A stretch of 64,000 nt of DNA from Adiantum capillus-veneris (taxonomy: Eukaryota > Streptophyta > Polypodiopsida > Polypodiales > Pteridaceae), in assembly GCA_014529385.2 (NCBI GenBank), contig CM043953.1, forward strand, positions 99,021,342 through 99,085,341, given 5' to 3'. Below the pieces are notes generated by a model. That model was not told where the DNA came from and did not search any database. It saw nothing but the letters and a program-made list of their open reading frames with translations. Within the stretch, counting starts at the first letter, position 1. The number at the start of each line of letters is the position of its first letter. Positions 45,427-57,360 of the stretch are shown piece by piece. The position numbers were made by a program, and so were the translations under genes.

Positions 45427-46803
45427 CTACGGGTAATAAGGAGTGGTATGTTGGTGCCTAATCTTCATCTTTGTGCATAAGAAGTCTAGTAGTTTAGCTC
45501 TAAATCCTGGCCCCTTATCTGAAAGTAGCTCTAATGGCACCCCAAACTTGCAACATATTTCATCATACACAAATTTTGCCACATCCTTTGCAGTGATCTG
45601 TTTTACTGCTATAGCCTCTGCCCATCTAGAGAGATAGTCCACTGCCGTCAAGATATAGCTTTTGCCCCTACTTGTGATAGGTGACAGGCCTATTGCATCA
45701 ATCCCCCACTTTTCAAACACATCAAACGCCATAATGGTTTTTCGTAGCTCTGGCTTCAACACTCTCTTCCCAAATGCTTGACACCTATTGCAAGACCTAC
45801 ACCAATGGTGAACATCCTTGTGCAAACTAGGCCATACATACCCCTCTTGCAAAATCTTATGCAAAGTGATCTTTAGAGCAAAATGGCCACCACATGCGCC
45901 TTCATGATTCTCTTCCAACACTCTGTAAAGCTTCTCCCGCCAAGGTACACGTCTCAACACGAGATCAGCCCCTTTCATGTATAAGACATCACCAATCAAT
46001 TTGTACCTGTATGCTCTACGCACAAAGCCATACTTCTTAGACTTCTGAATCTCCTTTGGAATGATTCCTGTTAGCAAAAACTTCTCTTCTTGAGCCAAAC
46101 TTTCCCGGCCATGATAAAGAGGTAAAGTGGTCCTCAACACAAATAGCTCCCCAATCATGCCTTGAGCTGCTTCATGTGCCTCTCCATTTAGAGCACGTTC
46201 AATGTGTCTGATGATCCATGCTTCCAACTTTTTTAACAGGCCTTTAATTCTGAAACACATTTCCTTCAATGAGCTGTTCTTGCTCTTCCACACACCCAGC
46301 ACTTGCTTCACCACTAACAAGGCATCACCTTTTATGCTCAACCTTCTAACCCCATGCTTCAAACAAATGTGTAATCCAGCTTCCAACGTAGCATATTCAG
46401 CCTCATTGTTACTATGCGCATCCAACTTGAACCCTCTCTTGCATACTAGCTTCCCCTCTGGATCATAAAGTGCTATACCCCCTGAAGCTGCATCATGGCT
46501 CTTTCTGTATGAACCATCAAAGAACAACACATGTGCATTGCTGATTTGTGGCACTTCTTCAACTACCTTTCTCACCACCTCTTCCTTAACAATAAGGGGA
46601 TTCTCCTTGCAGGTCAACAAATCAGCTAGGTTAGCCCTTGTACTATCTTCCACTAGAAAAGAGAACTCAAACTCTTGCAGCTCAATTACCCATTTCTTGA
46701 CCACATTTGACATGTTAGTACCATTAATTAACTGTGGCAAAAAGGCATAACTCACCAAGAAAACAAAGGTCGTGGTAGCAAATAATGATGAAATCTTCGA
46801 CAA
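45427..46803 (-). pseudogene. Second (archaeal-type) RNase H and integrase N-terminal half
   Basis: The extra RNase H spans about residues 90-220: LFFDGSYRKS (first Asp), SNNEAEY (Glu), IKGDALLVVKQV (Asp). The usual last Asp position reads EAHEAAQ, so His replaces it. This domain between RNase H and integrase is the signature of the Tat lineage of plant gypsy elements. Integrase follows: an HHCC zinc finger (HEGACGGH, then CRSCNRC), the core's first Asp in WGIDAIGL and the second in LLSDKGPGF. The first 45 residues belong to the upstream domain read in frame after a shift. It ends at a stop before the catalytic Glu. Confidence 0.9.
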
Positions 46804-47336
46804 GCAAATATTACACTAGCCATCACTAGCTCTACTTCTGAGAACTTTCTCTCCGCTACCAATTTCACTCGGCTTGCACAATACACTGGCCTCATATAAT
46901 GGCTGCCCTTCCCCTTTTGCAATAGCATGGCTCCAATGGCATCATCCCCTACTGAGGGATTTACATAAAAAACTTTCTCCCAATCAGGAGCATGCATGGC
47001 TGACAACCCCCCTAACACCTCTTTCACCTCTTGAAACACTTCTTCACACTTGTCATCCCATTGCAATGGATCATGCTTTGCCACTTGTTGTAATGGATAA
47101 AGAATCTGAGAAGACAATGGAATAAACCTTGCCATGTACTTCACTTTGTGTATAAAGGTTGCCAATTGCTTCGTACTCGTAGGTGATGGAAGAAGAATAA
47201 TACACTTAACCTTATCTCGATCAGCCTCAATGCCATTTTCTGACACCATATGACCCAATAACTTCACCCTTGGCTGTGCTAGATGACATTTCTTTGGATT
47301 TAGTTGTCCTCCACATTCATCATATACCATCTGCAA
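46752..47336 (-). pseudogene. RT thumb and first RNase H
   Basis: Continues the RT after its frameshift (GGQLNPKKCHLAQPRVKLLGHMVS, of which QLNPKKC is the gypsy hallmark). The first RNase H is YVNPSVGDDAIGAMLLQKG. The position usually held by the first catalytic Asp is Asn, so this RNase H is probably structural only. A shift near 46770-46800 leads into the next frame. Confidence 0.85.
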
Positions 47337-48346
47337 CTTCTCATGGTGTTCAGCCCTACTGCTATAAACACAGAAGTCATCATAAAAGCTTTAACACAAC
47401 TACCAATGAATGGTTCCAACACCCAATTTGCTCTCTCTTGATAGAAGGAAGGTCCATTTGACAACCCAAATGGCAATACTGTGTAGCAATAGCAGCCCCA
47501 TGGCGTAATAAAAGTGGTCTTTGTGCGGTCTTTAAGAGCAATCTTCAATTGAAAATAGAATAAAAAACCATCACACACACTGTACCTCTCATAACCTGCC
47601 ACTGAATCCAAGATCTGATCGATGAATGGAAGAGGATATGGGTTCTTCTTAGTGGCTGTGTTTAAGGGTTTAAAATCTACACAAGTTCTCCACTTCCCAT
47701 CATTCTTTGGATTGACTACAACTGGACTCACCCATTCTGTGGTCTCCACAGGGACTATGAACCCTGCCTTCAACAACTTGTCCACCTCTTCTCGCAAGGC
47801 TTCCATTTGCTCTTGACCCATCCTTCTTAGCCTTTGCCGCACTGGCTTAGCACCTTCTTTCAGCTCTATATGCATCTCTTCGCCCTTGAACCCTCTGATC
47901 TCTTCATATGAAGTAATGAACAAATCAGGAAAACTAGCCAGCATGTGCAAATATATATCCTTCTCCATAGCTGAGAGGTCTCCACTGATGATTTGTGTCA
48001 TCAATTCTTGCTTCTTTGACAACTCAACCTTGGTTTGCATCAGCCCTTCAATCACTTCATAAGGGCCTTCACTTTCATCTTCAACCTCATTCGCAAATGC
48101 AACTAAACCAAACTCTTGGATTTCTTTGTCCATCAAAAGAAATGCAACATCAGCATCCTCATCACTGTTGGTAGTGCTATCACTGTCCTCATCTGTCACC
48201 GTGGAAGAGTCTTCATCACTAGACTCATCCTCATCTTCATAAAGCTCCTCTAATCGTTTCCTTGTGTCCATATTATAAAGCTTCTTGGTACCTGTCTTTC
48301 CATAGAGGCTAATCGTACCATGTCGCCAATCTTGAACAGCTCCCAC
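47300..48346 (-). pseudogene. Reverse transcriptase fingers and palm
   Basis: After a variable acidic spacer (Ser/Asp/Glu-rich, residues 40-75), the RT begins near residue 150 with the RQRLRRM region. WVSPVVVNPKNDGKWRTCVDF, VCDGFLFYFQL (motif A, where gypsy RTs normally read GYSGY), TTFITPWGCYCYTVLPFGL (motif B). At the catalytic FxDD the frame is lost by a one-base deletion near 47375-47385, so both Asp are out of frame. The rest of the frame (to 47300) is a frameshifted tail. Confidence 0.9.
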
Positions 48347-48804
48347 TTCACGTAACCATGGTCTGCCCAGTATAATAGGATATGCTCCAACCCTGCTGGC
48401 ATCACATGAAAATCAACCACTGCCTTTGCATCATATGCCTCCACTTCTAAGCTCTTTACAACACCCAAGAATTTTACTTTTTGATGGTTTGCCAATCTAA
48501 TCCGGAAACCTGACACCCCAGCCACTGTGAGACCCATCTTCTCAACGCATGAGTGTGTTATGACGCATATTTGGGCTCCGCCATCCACATAACCTTGTCC
48601 CAAATTTTTCCTTTTATGCCACACATCTACTATTGGACAAATGTCTGGTAGCTCATCCATTGCCAACACCTTTATTGAACCTCTCTCTGGCTCTTTCTCC
48701 ATTGGGTTAACCATCCTCTTCCACTGTCGCTTTAGCTTAGGCACCATCTCTATAAGCTGCCCAAAAGTAACATCTGCCTTCCTGCTCATCAGATCCTCCT
48801 TCAA
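48250..48804 (-). pseudogene. Aspartic protease
   Basis: Retropepsin-like domain that would process Gag-Pol. The active-site block is YVDGGAQICVITHS (about residues 72-85), with Asp-Gly-Gly where most retropepsins have Asp-Thr/Ser-Gly. The same DGGAQIC appears in the element at 63065, so it is a lineage trait rather than damage. VKFLGVVKSLEVEAYD follows. A shift near 48300-48340 joins the RT frame. Confidence 0.82.
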
Positions 48805-48855
48805 GTCATAGCTTAATTGACCATCCCCTAGTGGAAAATCTGAAACATGAAACTT

Positions 48856-50133
48856 TCAACGAGCTCTCCTTTTCCTCTTGGCCTTGACATCCTCGCCTTC
48901 ATGGCTCTTTCCTTTCTTCTTACTAGGACCTGGGGCACTTCTTCCTTCCTTATCCTCTGTGGTCCTCTTCCCAATAGGCATCACTAATGTATCCTCTAGC
49001 TTTGATGCCTTCTCCAAGGTGATTACACTTAGCACTTTTGTCTTTCCCTTTTCCTCCTGGGTCAGTCCACTGGTTCCTTCGTCTCCCTTAATTTCGATGC
49101 CATAATCATTTGACCTAGTTAGCACCTGTCTTGGCAATGGATACATGTCTCCCCCCATCCTTGGTGGCTTATCATTGCGGGCTGATGTGACCCAAATCTC
49201 CACAATTATAACATGTGGGCGTCTGCCTCCAAAACCTACCATTGCTTTGTCCAACACCATTCCTAGGCCTTTCTTCACCTCCTGGCTGATTTGCAAACCT
49301 CCCTCGACCTCGATTATTTCCCACTTGACCTAGCATGTTTAGGCTGAGATTCTTCATCAAATCTACCATTTGCCTCATGTCTTGCCTTAGCCCATCATCT
49401 TGCACTGCTGTAGTGACCACTGCTGGCATAACCTGAGTAGTAACAGGAACCACTGGTTCGTGATGAACCCCTGACATGCGACCTTGTAAAGACTCTATAG
49501 GTTGAAATTCAGACCTCATAGGCAAAGACTCCACCCCTAACTGGCTCATTTTCCTCAACTTCCACTCTTTGTTCCTTGATACCTCTAGTGCATCTTCATA
49601 TGTCCTAGGCTTCTTTAGCTCCACTCTCCAATGTATATTCTCCCAAAGACCAGCTAAGAACCTGTCCTTCTTCATCATGTCAGGCGGGGGTACCTGTGGT
49701 GCTAAGGCCTTGCACATTCGCTCCCATGCCAATGAAAACTTACGTATGTACGCATCTACTGGCTCACCTTCCTTTTGCACCAAAGCCTGTACTTCTTGCC
49801 ACACTTTGTCAGGATCTTCTATCTTCACAAACTCCACTTCCAACCCATGTCGTAGATTGTCCCAACTCAACCTTACAGGTGGATCAGCCACACGCAACTC
49901 CTCTTCAAATGCTTTAGACCAACTCGTGCATCACTCTTCAAACAAATTTGGAGAAGGCGTAACATCTGCGCAGGGTCATGAATCTGGTTGCTAATGCAAG
50001 CAACCTCCATCTTTTCAAAAAATTCTTCCACATCTTCATCACTTCTTCCATGAAACTCCGGATAAGAGAAATCCATGGCTACCCAAGTTTCAATGCTTTG
50101 AGAACCCCTTTGAACACACGTGCAAGAACCCAA
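48856..50133 (-). pseudogene. gag: gag (capsid, zinc knuckle, basic tail)
   Basis: Three overlapping frames. 50133-49873 carries the start (MDFSYPEFHGRSDEDVEEFFEKME), a Retrotrans_gag-type opening. 49897-49172 carries the capsid (VWQEVQALVQKEGEPVDAYI) and the knuckle CYNCGDLGH; its frame closes one codon before the last Cys because of a small deletion at about 49170-49180. 49296-48856 carries the rest, ending in a basic KRKRRAR tail. Two shifts in all. Confidence 0.87.
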
Positions 50134-51122
50134 AACTTTTGACTACCCAATCCTCAGAAACTTCAATGGAGCTCAACTTTAGATAAGGACAAACACATGC
50201 ACATCAAATGAGTTTTCATAGTTGATCATCGGAATTACAACAGGCAAAGTACATTCCAAGATCTCTCATAATCTTCTTGGCCCGAACATAAAGACTATGG
50301 GCTGGTGGAAAAAAATCTTCTTGGACACATGAACATTTATCTGGATTCTTTGAGTTAAATGAAATGGAGTGAATTGAGGGCCATTTTGATCATCCATTAA
50401 AGCCAACCATGAAGCTCCCAAGAAGGCACACCTGAATTAACCTCTGATTTTGCCAAAATTTCAGCAGCATAATAACATAAATGGCTCAAAAGACCAAAAA
50501 ACCAGCCATCATAACTTGCAACAATTTTGGCAGAGTTTCCCCAGAAATAGAGCAGTAGGAACCCAAAATATAGACTGTATATGTATGCATAAACTGTCAA
50601 CAATAGAAACCGAGCATCAAGTAGGACTCACTAGTACATAGCCTATGGCGAGGTCACAAAAAGGGTGCTCCAGCTACCTGTATCACCGAAAGGATCTCTA
50701 CATTTGAGAATCCCCCAGCTCAATAAAAACCTCACGCTATCGACCCTCACACGAAGGCTAATGCAAATCGCGTATAGTCAAGTCTCAGAAATGACTATCT
50801 TCCAGACCAAGACTCAGAAATGGCTGGGACTGCCAAATACAACCAAGTATGGCTCCACAAATGCGTACAATGGCAGTTTCCACAAGTAACGTACAATCCA
50901 GTAGACAATGCGCTCAAATAGGCGCCAAGTGATGCATACCCACAACAACTGCAAGTGACATCACTGCTAGTATATCACTGTACTCCACCTACCTGTACCT
51001 GTATGAATCACTTGTACCTGTACCTGTCCCTGTAACCTGTAACCTGTAATCCCGAATCTCGAAGCTTGAAGCTCGAAGCACAAGGTACTCGAAGAAGATC
51101 CTCTGTGGGGGCGCCAAAAGAA
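50134..51122 (-). other. Leader and primer-binding site of the Tat-like element
   Basis: Non-coding. Minus-strand TTTTGGCGCCCCCACAGAGG (51100-51119 region) lies a few bases inside the 5' LTR and is the likely primer site (starts TGGCGCC). The rest, to gag, has no gene. Repeated TACCTGT phrases occur near 50990-51050. Confidence 0.7.
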
Positions 51123-52273
51123 TGTGAGCGGGATGAAAACACACACAGCGCCTCTATAACGACCCGACACACACTCTTAGGAAGATACACACACACACTA
51201 TGGGGCACCACTCGGCTTAGACAACACACCTGGCCGAGACAGGGAACACAACTCTGGAGTGAGAGGAGAGAGACTATCCACTTGCCCACTCCACACAGAC
51301 ACACACACACACACACACACACACACCCAAAAAACTCAGCTCAAAAGTGGAGAATTTCTGATGTTTAGATACAATTGAGCTTGGGCCAACACCAATGGGG
51401 CAAATAGCTCACAGAATATGGGTAAAATAAGCCAGATACAATTTCAAACTAGAGCAGAAACTTCGCTCATAGGAGAAACTTACACAGAAAAACAGTAGGA
51501 AAAGAGTGAGGAAATTTGGAAAAATGGACAGCACCATCGCGTCCGGAACGGCCCAAAACCCCAGTGTACAATGTCAAAGTGCTCAAATCTGACCTCGGAT
51601 GAGCAGTTTACGGCCAAAACAAGCTCCAAAATGAGCAAAAAAACACACCTGCGGCTGTTCCTCCTCTCTTCTGCACATTTTTTTTGGTCTTCTCTCTGTT
51701 TTTTCAGTTCCCACACTTAGCTTTATTATTTGGGCACCCTTGGAATTTTAGATGACCTCAAACGGACCCCGAACAGGCCAAAAACTGACCTCGCAATGCA
51801 TAGTTGTCACTTTTTTGCATCATCCGCACACCTGGCACTCAGTTTTTCCAAATAATGCATCTCGAAACCACGTGAAGTGGCCCCAAAAAGTGGTCCTCAT
51901 GATGACCTTTCTGCATAAGTATCACAAGAAAACACCCACGTCGTGTCCATACTTCTCCACGTGTAAGTATTGACCCCGTTCGACCTCCTGACGCCACTCG
52001 ATGCCATCTGACACACCTGCTTACCTCATGTCATCGGCCCGCGGATAGCTTCCTCGAGAAGTTTTATGCGCTACCAACTCCTCCTTATTGTAGAAAAAAC
52101 ACATTGGTACTGGTAATATTGAAAATCGATGCACTATGTACACCCTGTCCTACCTGTACACATGTGGGCCCCACGTAACCACCTGGCTATGGAAAATGGG
52201 CAAACCTTTATTTGATGCACCATGCATGTATATGTTCATATGCGCAATCCCTTGCTCCAAAAAACTCCTGACA
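51123..52273 (-). repeat. 5' LTR (1151 bp) of the Tat-like element
   Basis: Direct repeat of 43534-44711 and nearly identical outside the (CA)n tract (51298-51326). It is followed by GCGGT. Confidence 0.93.
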
Positions 52274-53233
52274 GCGGTGAGGCGGTTGAGCGCGGCATGG
52301 TGGTAGGTCCCTCTTCTTTGCAGCGAGGAATCTTCCAGGAAGGCGAGCGTGGGGCGATGAGTGACACACCCTTGCTCTCTTAAGCTTGCTAAATTAGTCT
52401 AGTTGTGTGCTTGCAGCCATTTGTGGCTCGCACACAGTGTATGGCAAGTCCCTTGCTTTGACATGTGCGACAGATACGCATATTTTTGGTGCCGCTCCCA
52501 AGGAAATGCCCTGCACTAAGCTCGAATAGCACTCTATGCTTGCTTTGTAGTGCAATGAGATATGTACGGAAGGTAGAGAAAGAAGGTGCGTGGCTTGTTG
52601 AGAAGGATTTGTGAACTTTGTTTTTGATGTAGTGTACTGTTTTCTGTTAATAAGGTGTTAGATTTTTTGGTGTAAGGTACTGTTTTCTGTTGATAAGATG
52701 TTAGCTTTAAGGTATTACATCTATAATGTTAGATCTATAAGATACATTAAGTAGATATGTTAGTTAATTAGTTGTTGTAGTATTGTGTTAGTGTGTAATA
52801 GTAGCTCTGTTAGTTGCAAGTAGGTAGGTTAGGTGTGTGTGTGCTCGTGCGCATGGCGCAGCCGTGATGACCTTATCCAAAAAAATAAAATAAAATAAAA
52901 TTTAAAATTTAAAATTTAAGGACTTGGATTGGGAACATTCCCCAAGCCCAAGCCCAAGCCCAGGCTCGGGCCTCAGTCACCCTTTGGAATTACTTATTTT
53001 AGCCTCACGTCTAAGTAAAAATCGACCCTTTTGAGGACCATCGGAGCTTTGAGTAACCGAACACTATGCTGTAAAGCACACCACGACCTCCCGATACACT
53101 CGATTCAAGCTATCACACACTCTAATCCAAAAACCAATCGTAAAAAGACATTAAAAAACATCAAAAAACGGGATACAAAACGCCCAAAAAATTAAGCGGT
53201 TAACCTTCGAGGGTTTTCGCCGACGCTTGTAGG
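52274..53233. other. Intervening sequence with (AAAAT)n-tailed retroposon end
   Basis: No gene. 52620-52870 repeats TACTGTTTTCTGTT and GTTAG phrases. An A-rich (AAAAT)n stretch at 52878-52920 looks like the 3' tail of a poly(A) retroposon (LINE or SINE) whose body I cannot identify. (CCCAAG)n occurs at 52941-52966. 53000-53230 may be an old LTR end or leader of the gag-like pseudogene that follows. Confidence 0.45.
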
Positions 53234-54760
53234 GTGCCAAAGGCACATGCATCTACGCTCTGGTTGTGTGCTAGAGGCCGAGCAACTAGCGAGCATTTGG
53301 ACTTACGCGAGTTCTCAATACCCACCTACCTTAGGTTCCGGGGCCCTCAACGGGAACCCAAGGTAGTATCACTCAGGACTCACATATTGTGTCTATTGAA
53401 TCTTCCTTCAACTACGACGTCGTGGAGGGTTACCCAATGCCTAATCGTGATAGCCCAAGCCAAGACATGCATGCCATGTGCCCACGTTCCGGGCCGAGCG
53501 TGCTTAGCCGCTTGAAGGAAACCTTTAGTAGAGCCACTCACTCTGAACATGGAGCTAACGATGTAAATGAGGGGGTGGGGAAGTAAATCCACCATTCATG
53601 ACCAACGTAGACCCCATGCTCTTGGAGAGTGTGCACGTGAATACTCCATTCACTGCACCCCCTGACTCTTCAGAGCTATTCTCCTCTGAGGTTATATTAC
53701 CTGATGGTAGAAGCCTTGCCGAAGTGCAAGAGGTTGAGTGATATATTATTGCGGCTAGGGAAAAGGAAATCCAGAGCTTACGCAAGGTAGAGCAATGAAG
53801 AGAGTTAAAAGTGAAAGCCCCTATGTCAATATCCTTGCTAGGAGAGCAATCAAGTGCTCCTAAATTAGTGACCACTAAGGGTCAACCAATAGAGAGCCAC
53901 ATTGCATCTAGTTCAAAGGACACCCATAACACCTCAATCCTAGATGGAGCGTTCATAAATGAGAAATTGGAGTACGAACTACAAATAGAAACACTAACCA
54001 ACCTATACACAGGTCACATCTATCATGTGGGTTGGTTAGATGTCCTACAATCCACAACGGGTGCTACTAGTGTAGAGGATCAACAACAAAGAGTTTGTGA
54101 GGTCATCCATAGGGTTATTGAGCTAGAGAGAAAGAACAAGGGGATCCACATGCCTTCAATGGGTTTCATGAGATTCTTGGATATAGGGAAGTCTAAACAA
54201 CCGACCTTATTGCAAATGGAGACTCCCTCGGTAAGTTCAATGGATCCTCCATATGTTGTTTTGCCAGGAGTCTCAGTGCAGTCTGAGCCCACAAGTGATA
54301 GCTTTATCTTTCCAAGTCTAGCTCATCTTTCCCTTGATGACACCATGGCTACCATGCCTACCCCAATGATGGGCATGCCAAGAAACACCCCATGGACCTA
54401 ATTTGTTAGTAAAGCACCGTTGCATGGTAGCTCAATGCCTGCAACAATACCTACAAGTGTGTATCAATCGTATACATCTATGGGTCCTCGTACTCATGTA
54501 GCCCATACCCCTCCCATTGTCTCAACAACCTATGCTCCACAACCACAACACCAAGCTCTTATTTCAATGAGACCATACCGGCTAGCATTAGAATGTCACA
54601 TCTGACGTCTACTATGCCTAGGGTCACACATATGAACTTTGGGCCACCACATGGCACAACACCATACCAAACATGGACCTCAAGGGCTTCCTATGCACCA
54701 AGCCCAATGCCAATACCTACTCCAAATGTAGTCTGAGCACCATCACCCACGGTGCGTGCT
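53234..54760 (+). pseudogene. N-terminal part of a gag-like retrotransposon gene
   Basis: Chain of open pieces on the plus strand (53389-53586, 53811-54401, 54420-54605), rich in Ser, Pro, Thr and Met, with a low-complexity Pro/Met tract (MATMPTPMMGMPRNTPW). No catalytic domain. It leads directly into the capsid-like block downstream, so I read it as the unstructured N-terminus of the same gag. Several stops. The start is unclear. Confidence 0.5.
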
Positions 54761-54829
54761 CACTTAGGTGACTTGGCAACATTTTCTCAAGCTATCGATC
54801 GATCTATTGGTGAGAATATGCGTAACACA

Positions 54830-57360
54830 CCTGATAGAGAACCTAGAAGTAAGGTAGTACAAATAGCCAAGCTCACATAAAAATTTAGTGGAGATGGGGA
54901 TGTGAGAAAGCATATCGAAGTGTTTGAACAAATATGCGATTCTCTGGGAGAACACAATGACTTGCATTAGAGAAATGCTTTAAGCCTAACCTTGAGTGGG
55001 AAGGCTGGGATTGGGGTATAGAACCCTAAGGGTGGAAGAAAAAAACGATTTACCCTACTCTTAGGAGACTATTCTTGAAAGAATACATACAAGAGGGAGT
55101 GCTTTGGGGTGTAGCCTCTCACCTCCAGAAAGCCCAACGAGAGGAAGGACAATCGGTGAGAGAAATTATTAGTCGCTTGAAGCATTTGAATTCTCGTTGT
55201 AATCCAAATGAGTGCTTCAATAATAATCAATTGCTTGATAGATTCATTAGGGGATTACAACATGAGGATATCTACAATGGCCTAGTCATTAGAGGTATCA
55301 CCACTTGAGAAGCAGTCACCACCAATGGGATCCAGTTGGAGGATAATTTAATGGTTCAAGGAGAAAGAATGTTTGTTGAGCCTAAATCTACTAGCTCGCA
55401 AGAATCGGGGCATCAGGTAATGACCCTAAAGCCTATTGCTAAGGAGCCAAAGATATCCGAGATGACTTAAGCAAATCTCACCAAGGCCATTCAAGAGAGT
55501 CTTAGAGGCAATTGTGCTCCGCAAAACAATCATATGTATCCAAGAAGGGAGCAACAATGGTGCTCAATATGCTATGGTCCGTATAGTATCAATGAATGCC
55601 CTACTTTTAGAGTAAAATTCAATGGGAATTGCAATGCCTGTGGGAGGTATGGTCATCAAGCTAAGTATTGCATAGTATTTAAGCGCGCGATGGACAATAG
55701 ACCAACCTTAGCATGGACTCGAGTGCTTGCATTGATGCCAGCCCCACCTCTTGAACAAACATCACAACACGTGGTCCCTAGGGCCCAAAATGTTTTTCAA
55801 AAAACACCCTTACCACCTCCAGTGCTAGGACGCAACCACCACATCCGAGAATCATGTCTTTGAATCAAGTGGGTTGTGAGTCATCTATTGCTTGTTTGAA
55901 AGGCTGTGAAGAAGATATAGACCCTAATATTGCCTATGGGATTAATGTGCTTGAAGAAATTCCACAATAGTACATGGAGGACTATTGGGGATAAGTCAAA
56001 CATGTCTATCAAATAGCTTCTCTTGCTGGAAGAGGCCAAAATATCAATTACACTGCCAAGAGACCACCTTTACAATGCTATGAGTGTGGAGGTCCACATC
56101 ATGTAGTCGAGTGTCCTATTAGGCTACAAAATAATCCTACGCTAATGCAAACCAATCAAGCAAGCACGTCTACAATGCTGATATCATGTGTAATCGATGT
56201 GGCATAGATCATTTGATTACCCAATGTCCAAATAATCCAAATGCACCAAAGATCACGTCATTAAACTTGAATGAGGTTACCTAGGAGCTATCACAAAGTG
56301 CACCTGTGGTACCAATAAATGTACTCACACGATCGATGCTCCAAAAACAAAATTATATTCTTGAAGAAAGAGACACATCATCAATTGCCCAATCTCAAAA
56401 GAAGAAGAAAACACGAAGGAAGAGATCGAAAAAGCAGCGAAGTTAGACCCCAGTTCAAAAAACAACATAGGGACTAGTGATGACGCCGTATATATGAACG
56501 CTGTTGAAGAGGATTCTGATTTAGGTGAAACCATGGAGACCAAAATGACCTCTAAGAAAGAAACCAACAAGGAGGATCGTCAAGAGCCACAATGGCCAGG
56601 ACCCAAGAAGAAGATACCAACTTATCCAAACCCTACAAAGGAGATCGAGCGAGATAAGCAATTAAAGAGTTTGGTAGAAGAGACCCAAAGGGATCTGGAG
56701 CCAGCACCTAGGCAGATCAAGATTATAGATAGAGTGTTCCCTACATGACAACAACCTCACCAAGTCCATAGACCCTTATTCATACCTAGTGTCATCCAAG
56801 AAGAAAGCGACTTAACGTCATGGGAAAGTGGGTGTCCTCACTTCTTGTTGGAAAGAATGTTTACAGAGGGACTACCTGACCCTATCAAAGAAATAGAGAT
56901 CCCATCTTCCCCACGTCAAGGGCCTAAAGCCCAAAAGGTGCCGTTAAATATTGCCAAATTGAGGATTTCATGGCTTCAAAAGTCAGAACCACCATCATGT
57001 CCAAACTATGGAGGCGGTCCAGGGCGGGCAACAAGAGAGGCGACCTCTAAACACACCTCAAAGCTCCCATGCTGCTCAATTGGGGCTGGGGCAACCACAA
57101 GCACAACAAAACAACAAACCCATAGCCAAGCCCAAACAAGATAGGGGCACCACCTAGTTATGGGATGCGAACTAGGACTCAAGAGAGATTTTTTCACAAC
57201 CAAGAAGATACACCACAAAACACACACAAGCAACCTCACACCAAGACACACGAGCAAAGGGAAGAGAGAGAGGAATGGATCTTGCGTAATACCTTATTTG
57301 TGACTTGCAAATGGAGATGGCTCGTTATGATGCTATCGTAAAGCTTGTACAAAACTAACT
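54830..57360 (+). pseudogene. gag: gag capsid and multiple zinc knuckles
   Basis: Capsid-like region at 54870-55310 (KFSGDGDVRKHIEVFEQIC, then EGQSVREIISRLKHLNSRC), split by stops near 54967, 55019 and 55309. It is followed by a run of knuckle-like motifs: CSICYGPYSINEC (55561-55599, no His), CNACGRYGHQAKYC (55630-55671, canonical), CYECGGPHHVVEC (56076-56114, CX2CX3HX4C) and CNRCGIDHLITQC (56190-56228, same spacing). A Lys-rich tail and further decayed frames run to MEMARYDAIVKLVQN near 57355. No protease or pol follows. Confidence 0.7.

Larger units (their letters stand above)
43534..52273 (-). mobile_element. Ty3/gypsy element of the dual-RNase-H (Tat-like) type, 8.7 kb
   Basis: Complete element on the minus strand with LTRs of 1178 and 1151 bp that differ mainly in (CA)n length and scattered substitutions. 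Termini read TGTCAGGAG...CGCTCACA. GCGG occurs on both sides (43530-43533 and 52274-52277), a 4-bp duplication, or 5-bp GCGGT with border ambiguity. The gene order is gag, protease, RT, RNase H, second RNase H, integrase. Insertion appears fairly recent, yet each gene carries frameshifts or stops. Confidence 0.93.
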
